Shown: piece by piece, positions 25,727 to 32,739 of the stretch | How the letters are laid out: every line of letters starts with the position of its first letter | How positions within the stretch are numbered: the first letter of the stretch is position 1 | Assembly (NCBI GenBank): GCA_009780415.1 | Contig: WRAC01000013.1 | Span: forward strand, 1 to 56,242 | DNA: 56,242 bases | Origin: Defluviitaleaceae bacterium | GTDB lineage: Bacteria > Bacillota > Clostridia > Lachnospirales > WRAX01 | Reading direction: 5' to 3' | Position numbers and translations under genes: made by a program | Notes under the pieces: model-generated | Databases searched by the model: none | Told to the model about the DNA's origin: nothing | Seen by the model: the letters and a program-made list of their open reading frames with translations, nothing else

Positions 25727-26299
25727 TTATTCAAGGATTTCAAACAAAAACTCGCAGCGTTTCTCCCCGCCGGTAATCAACGGCGAGGACACAATCTCTT
25801 TCAGCTTCAGCTTTACGCCGAGGGCGTGTTCGTTGTGGTAGCGGATATGCCCGCCGCAGCAGCCGCAGAATGAAGACGGGACTTCAACCGACGGATTTTC
25901 TTTCAAAAGCCTGCTTATTTTTCTGCATATACACCTGTAATTGCCTTCTTCGCCATAAGCCCAGGCAATGGTAAGGGTACCGTCGCCATTTATTTTTTTA
26001 TCCAAACCTTTATGCGGGCCGTTTTCCCTCAGTAACGCAAGTTTTTCCTCTATGGGCTTTCCTTCGTGCATTTGCCCGAATTCCCGGTGCTCCTTATCCG
26101 TCGCGCCCGATTTTGCGCAGCCCTGCTCCGTCATTACGGCCAGGCATTGTTCCTTTGAAAGAAGCGATTCCATCTGACGGAGGAAGGCGGTAACTTCCTC
26201 CGGAGGACTGCCCTTGGTTTTGGGGAAATCAAACCGGGCAACCGTATCCGGGGGCATTTTATCCTGTATTGTTTTTATTATTTCCTTTAGATTAGGCAT
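25727..26299 (-). CDS. Conserved cysteine-rich cytosolic protein, unknown
   Basis: This is a 190-residue soluble protein without signal or membrane segment. It has eight cysteines, including the single ones in MTEQGCAKSG and NYRCICRKIS and the dense FCGCCGGHIRYHNEHALG followed by KRCEFLFE. The C-terminal pattern (SxFCxCCGGxxxY, SPLxxGGxxCxF) looks like a conserved ligand- or metal-binding half. I do not recognise a named family. The start follows AAGGAGA. It lies 13 bases after an Fe-S aldo/keto reductase gene in the same direction. Confidence 0.7.
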   Translation of the reverse strand: MPNLKEIIKTIQDKMPPDTVARFDFPKTKGSPPEEVTAFLRQMESLLSKEQCLAVMTEQGCAKSGATDKEHREFGQMHEGKPIEEKLALLRENGPHKGLDKKINGDGTLTIAWAYGEEGNYRCICRKISRLLKENPSVEVPSSFCGCCGGHIRYHNEHALGVKLKLKEIVSSPLITGGEKRCEFLFEILE

Positions 26300-26312
26300 G
26301 GGAATATTCTCC

Positions 26313-27470
26313 TTAGCGCTTCATAAATTTTTTAGCCGCAAACCGTATAGGCCTGTACCAAAAACCTTCCATCCGTTTTCTAACCCCACGAAGTTCTTTG
26401 CGCACCTCTATCCCCTGAGGGCAAAGCGGCTCACATTTGCCGCAGTCCGAACAGAGGCTTGCGTTCGTGCCGTGGGTGCGTATTATGTAAAAACCCAGAG
26501 CTTGGTAGCTTCCCAGCGCCCTTTGATTATAAAGGTCAAAACATTGCGGTATATCAACCCCGCGCGGACACGGCATACAATAGCCGCAGCTCGTACAGGG
26601 CACGGAGGTTTGCTTGCGAAAAACATCAATAACCCTATTATATACTTCAAATTCTTTTTCATTAAGCATCCCCGGCTCTGATTCCTCCGCGGCCCGGATG
26701 TTATCCCGAAGATTTTGCATATCCTTCATCCCGGACAGCACCGTAAGAATCCCCGGCTGGTTCCACAGCCACCTCAGCGCCCATTCCGCCGGATGGCGCT
26801 TTACGGGATATTTGTTGAAAATGTCCATAACGCCGGAAGGCAGCCGCTTTACATTGGCAAGCGTTCCCCCGCGCAGCGGTTCCATAATAACAACCGGCAC
26901 ACCCTTACCCGCGGCGTATTCAAGCCCCCTGCGCCCGGCCTGCGTGTGCTCGTCCACATAATTATACTGAATCATACAGAAATCCCAGTCAAAAGCGTCT
27001 ATCAAAGCGACAAACGCGTCTGTCCCGCCATGGTACGAAAAGCCGAAATTCTTAATTTTACCGGATTTTTTCTTTTCCACTATCCATTCCAGAATACCAA
27101 GGCTTTTTAAACGCTCCCAGTCGTTTACGCCCGTCAGCATGTGGATCATGTAATAATCGACAAATCCGGTACGCAAACGCTCCAGGCTCACGTTGAAAAT
27201 ACGCTCCGCGTCCGCCGGCTTACCGACTAGGTACGTCGGCAGCTTTGTGGCGATTTTGACTTTATCGCGCAGCCCTGTCCGCTCAAGCAACCGCCCAAGG
27301 GTCGCCTCGTTGCCCGGATAGATATAGGCTGTGTCGATATAATTTACGCCCTGTTCAACCGCGAAACGCAGCATTTCCTCGTTTTTGGCGTCGTTTTTGT
27401 TAATGCGCATATAACCGAAGCTCAATGCCGATATGCTGTCCGAGTTTTTGGGATTTTCTCTGTATTTCAT
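26313..27470 (-). CDS. Aldo/keto reductase with C-terminal ferredoxin-like domain
   Basis: The 385-residue oxidoreductase has an AKR (alpha/beta)8 barrel in residues 1-280 (FAVEQGVNYIDTAYIYPG with catalytic Asp/Tyr, IATKLPTYL with Lys, DYYMIHM with His). It is followed by a 4Fe-4S dicluster-like part: CTSCGYCMPCPRGVDIPQC and CSDCGKCEPLCPQGIEV. Such AKRs are common in anaerobes and presumably couple ferredoxin-type electrons to carbonyl reduction; substrates are unknown. The start follows AGGAG. It lies 9 bases after the response-regulator gene. Confidence 0.93.
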   Translation of the reverse strand: MKYRENPKNSDSISALSFGYMRINKNDAKNEEMLRFAVEQGVNYIDTAYIYPGNEATLGRLLERTGLRDKVKIATKLPTYLVGKPADAERIFNVSLERLRTGFVDYYMIHMLTGVNDWERLKSLGILEWIVEKKKSGKIKNFGFSYHGGTDAFVALIDAFDWDFCMIQYNYVDEHTQAGRRGLEYAAGKGVPVVIMEPLRGGTLANVKRLPSGVMDIFNKYPVKRHPAEWALRWLWNQPGILTVLSGMKDMQNLRDNIRAAEESEPGMLNEKEFEVYNRVIDVFRKQTSVPCTSCGYCMPCPRGVDIPQCFDLYNQRALGSYQALGFYIIRTHGTNASLCSDCGKCEPLCPQGIEVRKELRGVRKRMEGFWYRPIRFAAKKFMKR

Positions 27471-27479
27471 AAAATACTC

Positions 27480-28112
27480 CTATTTAAGCTTTTGTAAAAT
27501 AAGATCGAGCATTTGAATGATTTTTTCCTGGCCGTTTAATATTTTATCAAGCGCGGATTCCGTAAACATTGATTCTTGATATAAAAAGCCAAGTTTTTCA
27601 AGAATATCACCGACGTTGAAGTGGCCCGCGTTTACATCCACAACGTAAGAGATCAGCTCGCTTATTTGATCCTGGGATATGGGCAGATCTTCATGGGATT
27701 CGCATTCATCCGCCAGCGCGCTTAGCAGCTCCGTATCAAAGGTCCATTCATTATCCAATGCGCTGTTTACCGTGAAAAGAAACCTGTCCCTCTGGAAAGG
27801 CTTGGAAACAAAGTCCATGGCCCCGCCCATCAAAGCCTCCACAACATTTTTCAGCGTCCAGTGGGCCGAGCACATAATGACCTTGGCATCCGGCTTATGC
27901 CCTTTTATATACTTTAATGCCGTAACTCCGTCCATGCCGGGCATAGTGATATCCAAAATCGTAATATCAGGCTTCAGCGCCCTGTGTTTTTCAATGGCCT
28001 CAACGCCGTTGGAAGCTTCGCCGACTATGATATAATTGTTTTCTTCCAGTATTTTTCTTTGCATCAGGCGGACTGTCGCCGCATCCTCAACAAGCAGTAC
28101 CTTCCTACTCAT
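27480..28112 (-). CDS. CheY-like response regulator with helical C-terminal domain
   Basis: This response regulator of about 210 residues has a receiver domain in 1-120 with acidic pair E9/D10, phosphoacceptor D54 (TILDITMPGMDG), S82 and K104 (FVSKPF). The remaining 90 residues are helical with no helix-turn-helix, GGDEF or other output motif I recognise, so it probably acts by protein contact. The ATG at 28112 follows GGGAG; an upstream ATG at 28169 coincides with the -35 box. No histidine kinase gene is nearby. It heads a leftward run leading to leuS and smpB. Confidence 0.88.
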   Translation of the reverse strand: MSRKVLLVEDAATVRLMQRKILEENNYIIVGEASNGVEAIEKHRALKPDITILDITMPGMDGVTALKYIKGHKPDAKVIMCSAHWTLKNVVEALMGGAMDFVSKPFQRDRFLFTVNSALDNEWTFDTELLSALADECESHEDLPISQDQISELISYVVDVNAGHFNVGDILEKLGFLYQESMFTESALDKILNGQEKIIQMLDLILQKLK

Positions 28113-28140
28113 ATAAAAAAACTCCCTTCCCCATACAATT

Positions 28141-28169
28141 ACTTTATATAAATTCATCTGTTTTGTCAA
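28141..28169 (-). promoter_or_regulatory. Promoter of the response regulator operon
   Basis: On the minus strand, TTGACA (28164-28169) and TAAAGT (28141-28146) have a 17-base spacer, 29 bases before the chosen start. It is back to back with the promoter at 28178. Confidence 0.65.
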
Positions 28170-28177
28170 GTTTGCTT

Positions 28178-28206
28178 TTGACTTAGTTTACGCAATATGA
28201 TAACAT
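28178..28206 (+). promoter_or_regulatory. Promoter of the NIF3-like gene
   Basis: TTGACT (28178-28183) and TAACAT (28201-28206) have a 17-base spacer, 21 bases before the chosen ATG. Confidence 0.65.
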
Positions 28207-28226
28207 ATTGTTATGGAGGGATTCTA

Positions 28227-29048
28227 ATGGAAGTTAACACAACCGATTTAATGAACGCGGCGCTTAGGCTTGCCGGGCTGACAGCCATACCGGTGGATTC
28301 GGACATTATGGTTCCGGGGAAGGATATAAAGAAGGTTCTTGTGGGCGTTGACATGGACACGGCGGAAATCCTGCTTGCGAAAGAGCTTGGCTGTGACTGC
28401 GTTGTCAGCCACCACCCCAAGAATACCAACGCCGCTTACGCGGATATAATGGACCATCATATCGACAAGCTTGTTGAATGCGGCGTACCCATAAATAAGG
28501 CTCAAAGGGTTCTAAAAACGCAAAAGGAAGCCGTCGCGCTGAACAGGCATGTCGGCAACACAGACCGTTTCGCCTCTGCCGCTAAACTGCTGGGTATGCC
28601 CTATATGTGTATACATACGCCCGCCGACCTTATCAGCGAGGCCGCCGTCCAGAAGGTAATGGACGAAAAGCTTGGGCAGAATCCGAAGGCTGCGCTGAAG
28701 GATGTCTTGGACGCGTTAAACGAAATCGGCGAGTATAAGAAATCCGAGGTAAAAAGCGAAATCAGATGCGGCGCCGAAAAGAACTTTGCCGGGAAAATAT
28801 ACGTTTCAATGTCCGGCGGCACAAACGGCGGCCCGGAGGTATTAAAGGCGTATTTTGAAGCGGGTATAGGCACGATAATTCAAATGCACGCAACGAAAGA
28901 CGACGCAAAGGCCGCAACCGACCAAAACATCGGCAACCTGATCGTGACTCCGCATATGGCAAGCGATTCCATCGGGATGAACGTAATCCTAGACGAATGG
29001 GAAAAAATGGGCGTCGAGGTAGTAGTAATGTCCGGCATAGTCAGATAA
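28227..29048 (+). CDS. NIF3/YbgI-type dinuclear metal-centre protein
   Basis: This 273-residue soluble protein is of the NIF3 (YbgI/DUF34) family. It has VLVGVDMDTAEILLAKELGCDCVVSHHP, the metal-binding HHP motif, then NKAQRV, HVGNTDRF and the late MHATKDDAKAATDQ. Family members form toroidal hexamers with a two-metal site; proposed roles include GTP cyclohydrolase I-like activity and metal homeostasis, without consensus. The ATG at 28227 follows GGAGG. It stands alone between its promoter and a hairpin before yabP. Confidence 0.82.
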   Translation: MEVNTTDLMNAALRLAGLTAIPVDSDIMVPGKDIKKVLVGVDMDTAEILLAKELGCDCVVSHHPKNTNAAYADIMDHHIDKLVECGVPINKAQRVLKTQKEAVALNRHVGNTDRFASAAKLLGMPYMCIHTPADLISEAAVQKVMDEKLGQNPKAALKDVLDALNEIGEYKKSEVKSEIRCGAEKNFAGKIYVSMSGGTNGGPEVLKAYFEAGIGTIIQMHATKDDAKAATDQNIGNLIVTPHMASDSIGMNVILDEWEKMGVEVVVMSGIVR

Positions 29049-29093
29049 AAAATATGCATTTCCCGCCTCCTGCATGTATACATATATTGTATA

Positions 29094-29128
29094 GCGTTTC
29101 ATCTTTCGCGGTATAAAAGATGAAACGC
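29094..29128 (+). other. Perfect 13-bp hairpin in front of yabP
   Basis: GCGTTTCATCTTT (29094-29106) is perfectly complementary to AAAGATGAAACGC (29116-29128) across a 9-base loop. No T-tract follows on either strand, so it is not a typical terminator. It ends 2 bases before the yabP ribosome binding site AGGAGG (29131-29136), so it could affect yabP translation or mRNA stability, or end the NIF3-like transcript poorly. Confidence 0.6.
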
Positions 29129-29145
29129 ATAGGAGGTGGCTTTAA

Positions 29146-29430
29146 ATGTTTGAAGCTCCAAAACCGGTGAAGGCGCATGGCATAGTATCCGAAAACCGCG
29201 AATCCGCACGCATTTCAGGCGTGTCGGAGGTTCTTTCCTTTGACGAGGACAGCGTCGTATGCAAAACTGACCTGGGCGTTCTTGCTATAAAGGGCAGCGG
29301 CTTACGGGTATCCAGCCTGAACACCGATACAGGTGTGCTGGAAATTACCGGACAGATTGATTCCTTTGTTTACGAGAGCGGGCATGGTTATAAATCCAAA
29401 CAATCGGTGCTTGGCAGGATTTTTAAATGA
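29146..29430 (+). CDS. yabP: Sporulation protein YabP
   Basis: This 94-residue YabP/YqfC-family protein has the diagnostic repeat ISGVSEVLSFDEDSVVCKTDLG then LAIKGSGLRVSSLNTDTGVLEITG. In Bacillus it is made in the mother cell under sigma-E and needed for normal spore cortex. AGGAGG precedes the ATG. Its stop overlaps the yabQ start. This gene and yabQ identify the organism as an endospore former or its close descendant. Confidence 0.93.
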   Translation: MFEAPKPVKAHGIVSENRESARISGVSEVLSFDEDSVVCKTDLGVLAIKGSGLRVSSLNTDTGVLEITGQIDSFVYESGHGYKSKQSVLGRIFK

Positions 29431-29927
29431 TACTTTCCATGTCCGGGCAGGCTATGCTTTTTTTGACGACGGTCGTAATCGGCCTGGGAGCGGGCCTCTT
29501 TTACGACTTGTTCCGCATACTGCGCCTGTACATAAAACACCGGGCCATCGTCATCCACGCCGAGGATTTAATATACTGGCTGGCTGTAGCCGCGGTTACA
29601 TTCTATATTTTCCTGAACAGGCACTACGGCGAGATACGAGGTTTTTGCTTCGTTGGGGTCGGTTTGGGCATGGTTATATATTTTACGGTGCTTAGCGGGT
29701 TTTTCCTGCGCGCCGCCTGCCGGTTGATTAATTTACTGCTTAAAATCATTAACCGCGTAATCAGGATTTTAACAGCGCCTTTAAGGGCTTTTTACCGTCT
29801 TATGAGGAAACCCCTGCGATATTTGAAAGAAGTAATAAAAAAGGTATTGCAAAATATCGGGAATTATGTAAAAATTAAGATGCTGTCTTTTAGAAGGGAT
29901 ATGCGGATTATACTAAAGAAGGTTTAG
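29427..29927 (+). CDS. yabQ: Spore cortex biosynthesis protein YabQ
   Basis: This 166-residue membrane protein has four hydrophobic segments in the first 100 residues (MLFLTTVVIGLGAGLFYDLFRILR, AEDLIYWLAVAAVTFYIF, RGFCFVGVGLGMVIYF) and a basic, probably cytoplasmic tail. YabQ localises to the forespore outer membrane and is required for cortex formation. The ATG overlaps the yabP stop (ATGA). Confidence 0.9.
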   Translation: MILSMSGQAMLFLTTVVIGLGAGLFYDLFRILRLYIKHRAIVIHAEDLIYWLAVAAVTFYIFLNRHYGEIRGFCFVGVGLGMVIYFTVLSGFFLRAACRLINLLLKIINRVIRILTAPLRAFYRLMRKPLRYLKEVIKKVLQNIGNYVKIKMLSFRRDMRIILKKV

Positions 29928-29930
29928 CTT

Positions 29931-30266
29931 ATGGGTTATGAAGCCGAGCATGAAAGCGAATATATAGACGAATATCCCGGTCACGGCGGCACAGCGGGCA
30001 GGCGTGTCGGCGCTTTTTTCGTCGCGCTTGTCCTGATAGGTCTGGTTTGCGTGCTTTTCGTGTTTTTTAGATACCAATACGGCATCCTAGTCTCCGTTGA
30101 ACATGATATCACCGCTGTGCGGCGTGATATTGAAGAGCAAAACGAGATTACCCAAACCCTTATGCACGAAAAAGCCATGCACGGCAGCGCCGAGTATTAT
30201 GAAAAAATCGCCCGCGACCGTCTCAACCTTGTTTACAAAAACGATATAGTTTTCAGAATCCGGTGA
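29931..30266 (+). CDS. divIC: Septum formation initiator DivIC/FtsL family
   Basis: The 111-residue bitopic divisome protein has a cytoplasmic N-terminus of about 24 residues and a membrane helix near 25-46 (VGAFFVALVLIGLVCVLFVFF). A coiled coil (VEHDITAVRRDIEEQNEITQT) follows, then the family ending YYEKIARDRLNLVYKNDIVF. It pairs with FtsL and DivIB at the septum. Its place after yabP-yabQ is the classic gene order. The last 14 bases overlap the end of the convergent YcaQ-like gene. Confidence 0.92.
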   Translation: MGYEAEHESEYIDEYPGHGGTAGRRVGAFFVALVLIGLVCVLFVFFRYQYGILVSVEHDITAVRRDIEEQNEITQTLMHEKAMHGSAEYYEKIARDRLNLVYKNDIVFRIR

Positions 30267-31434
30267 TACCGGCCAGTTCACATCTATTAAACATGGCAAA
30301 ACGCTTGAAGCAATTCGCGATCATTTCACTTGAACCGGCATCACGCTCATAAAACGGCTCAAACCAGCAATTTTTAACTGTCAAAAGGTTGTTTTTATAA
30401 TCGGCGGTTATCTCAGCGCGGCCTATTAACCTGTCTCCTAACAATAGCGGCAGGATATAATATCCATATTTTCGCTTTTCCGCTTTTCTGTAGATTTCCC
30501 ATGTGTATTCAAACTCAAATAAGGCTTTTATAAGTTTTCTGTCCCACAGGAAGCTGTCCAGAGGCGCGAGCAGCTCGCATCTTTTATTATGGTCGGATCC
30601 GGCGGAGTGCAGAATAGCCCGGTCACCGGAAAGGCAGTACAGCTTGTCCTTCATGCCTTCCACATTTAGTTCCGTTATTTTTCCCTCGTTAAGAAGCTCC
30701 TCAAAAACCCTGTTCCGCTCCGTTTTGATTCCCTCAATCTCAAGGAACGCGTCGGAGGGTTTGTTCCATAAAAACCCGACTGCGCCGATCCTCCGCAGCA
30801 CACGCCATTTAATATAGTCAATCTCATCAGGCAGCGGATCCGGCGCGTTTAGTAATTCCGGCGATAAATATCTTTCCGCCAGATCATAAAACTTACGCGT
30901 CCCATTTTTACGGCAAATGATCAATTCGCCTATGAAGTACATATACTCCAGAGAAGCCCGCGGAATGTTTTTACTGGGGCTGTATGACAGATTCCAGTGC
31001 CAGTCGATTTTTTCAGCGATATTTATATCGGAAGAGCACACCGCGCCATTATCGCGTATTATTTTGCGGACATACTCCATAACCCCGACCATATCGGGAT
31101 ATTTCGCGCCGTACCTGATAAATTTTTCGCGGTAACGCCGGAAATAGGGCCAATCAGCTTTTAATATAATCGACATGCATTTATCAAAGTAATCAAGTAA
31201 CTCCCGGTCTGTATACAAAAGCTCGTCCAACATATCTTTTGTAAATCCTAAAACACGGGATTGTAAAACAATCTCCGCGTTTTTGCCGCAAACGTCGACA
31301 GGGTCAAACTGAACACATCCGGCCTGATGAAAAAAATCAAGCGCGCCTTGTTTACCCATGAATTTATGATCCCCAAGGAGACCTTGTTTCAAAAGCATAA
31401 AACGGCGCGCCTGTTGGTTTGTTATGTAATCCAT
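30253..31434 (-). CDS. YcaQ-like winged-helix DNA glycosylase
   Basis: This 393-residue protein of the HTH_42/YcaQ family unhooks interstrand crosslinks or bulky alkylated bases. The N-terminus has winged-helix elements and CVQFDPVDVCGKN, in which QFD matches the QxD catalytic motif of this group. Further family patterns are LLDYFDKCMSIILKADWPYF, LLAPLDSFLWDRK and YYILPLLLGDRLIGR. The start shares one base with the stop of the LysM-G5 gene, so it is coupled to the surface-protein operon, an unexpected partner. Confidence 0.85.
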   Translation of the reverse strand: MDYITNQQARRFMLLKQGLLGDHKFMGKQGALDFFHQAGCVQFDPVDVCGKNAEIVLQSRVLGFTKDMLDELLYTDRELLDYFDKCMSIILKADWPYFRRYREKFIRYGAKYPDMVGVMEYVRKIIRDNGAVCSSDINIAEKIDWHWNLSYSPSKNIPRASLEYMYFIGELIICRKNGTRKFYDLAERYLSPELLNAPDPLPDEIDYIKWRVLRRIGAVGFLWNKPSDAFLEIEGIKTERNRVFEELLNEGKITELNVEGMKDKLYCLSGDRAILHSAGSDHNKRCELLAPLDSFLWDRKLIKALFEFEYTWEIYRKAEKRKYGYYILPLLLGDRLIGRAEITADYKNNLLTVKNCWFEPFYERDAGSSEMIANCFKRFAMFNRCELAGITGF

Positions 31435-32717
31435 TACGACCCCGTCCCCCTTACGACCTGTTGAGGGATCGGTTCTTCAATATATGTCCATCCCACTTCC
31501 TCGCGTGAGATTAAAATCCCATTTTCGTAGATTAGATGTTCCGTTACGGCCCTGCTGCCGTCTCTGCCCTGCGTTACAACATTTGAGTAGTTTCTTGGGC
31601 GGGAGGGATCATCGTGGGTCAGCACTTCGAACTTCACCGGTTCAACCGTTATCTGCTGTGCAACTGTTCGGACGGAAACCAGCGCTTTCGGGCGCATTAT
31701 GATAAGTTCCTGGCCTATGCTCAGGTTATGCGGGCGGATGCCCGGGTTCAGCGACAGGATAAAATCCTCCGACATGTCGTATTTCAAGCGGATTGAAGTT
31801 AAATTTTCGCCGCTTACGACGGAATGCACATCCTCAACACGGGACGGCGTCGTCAATATACTCCGCGCCGTGTTGTATGTCATGCGGTTGGAGATATCCA
31901 TAAAATCCAGTATTACTTCAACATGCTCGATAAAATCATTAAACAGTATGAGCCTGTCGTCTTGCCAATACTCGTTCAGGATATCGTTCAAAAGCCTGCG
32001 GGCTTCGTCCTCATTTTTCACGATGGCTTTGCTATCGCCGTCCACGGTAATTACAGCCACCTGAACGCGGAAATTAGCGCGGCGCGCGATATCCGACACG
32101 ACAAGGTCCATTTGCTTAAAATCCCGGCTCCTTACAGGCTCAACGCTTATGTCGTCAAAACAGCGCACAGGTTCCGTTACTTCCTGTTCAAGCCTCCTGA
32201 CAACCAATTCCATAACATTTTCCCTGGTCAGCTCAGGATGCCCGCGCATTTCTACAATACCTATAAAATCACCGTTTAAATTTATTATGTAAGCATTCGG
32301 CCTGGACATAATAAAAATTGCAAAAAGCAGTACAGCCATACCCAGTAAAACAGCCCCGCCCGCTGCCGCCGCTAATTTTGCCCGCGGCTCAAGTGATTTG
32401 AAGAAACCGCCGATCAAACCCAAAAGATTGCCGATACCCCTTAAAAGCGCGACCAGCACCAAAAGCAGCAGTCCAAGCAGTTTAATAAATATGTTACTGT
32501 TTTTCCTTCGTATGGTTTTTTGCTTTCCGGCGCGCATACCGGGCCTTTGCTGCGGGGGGTTCTTACGCGGTACGCCTGGATTGCTTTTTGGCGCGGGGCC
32601 GCGTATGGGGGCTTTCCCGCGCGGCGGAGGGCTGCCCGGGCGTTTGCCTTTGTTACCCGGTCTTGCCGGATTTCTTGGCACGGGTTTTTTATTTGAACCG
32701 GACAATCCTCTCACCAC
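31434..32717 (-). CDS. Membrane-anchored LysM and G5 domain protein
   Basis: The protein has up to 427 residues. The first 75 are a Pro/Arg/Lys-rich cytoplasmic segment, followed by a hydrophobic stretch and a membrane helix near 118-142 (AAGGAVLLGMAVLLFAIFIM). The extracellular part ends in a LysM module (HSVVSGENLTSIRLKYDM...LSIGQELIIMRPK) and a G5 domain (about 350-427). Both bind wall sugars. Many relatives carry an M23 peptidase after G5; here the protein stops after G5. The start is uncertain: GTG at 32717 sits close to its AAGG site, and a TTG at 32705 is possible. It is the fourth gene of the SLH operon. Confidence 0.85.
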   Translation of the reverse strand: MVRGLSGSNKKPVPRNPARPGNKGKRPGSPPPRGKAPIRGPAPKSNPGVPRKNPPQQRPGMRAGKQKTIRRKNSNIFIKLLGLLLLVLVALLRGIGNLLGLIGGFFKSLEPRAKLAAAAGGAVLLGMAVLLFAIFIMSRPNAYIINLNGDFIGIVEMRGHPELTRENVMELVVRRLEQEVTEPVRCFDDISVEPVRSRDFKQMDLVVSDIARRANFRVQVAVITVDGDSKAIVKNEDEARRLLNDILNEYWQDDRLILFNDFIEHVEVILDFMDISNRMTYNTARSILTTPSRVEDVHSVVSGENLTSIRLKYDMSEDFILSLNPGIRPHNLSIGQELIIMRPKALVSVRTVAQQITVEPVKFEVLTHDDPSRPRNYSNVVTQGRDGSRAVTEHLIYENGILISREEVGWTYIEEPIPQQVVRGTGS

Positions 32718-32739
32718 CTTAAATCAATACTAGGGTTGA

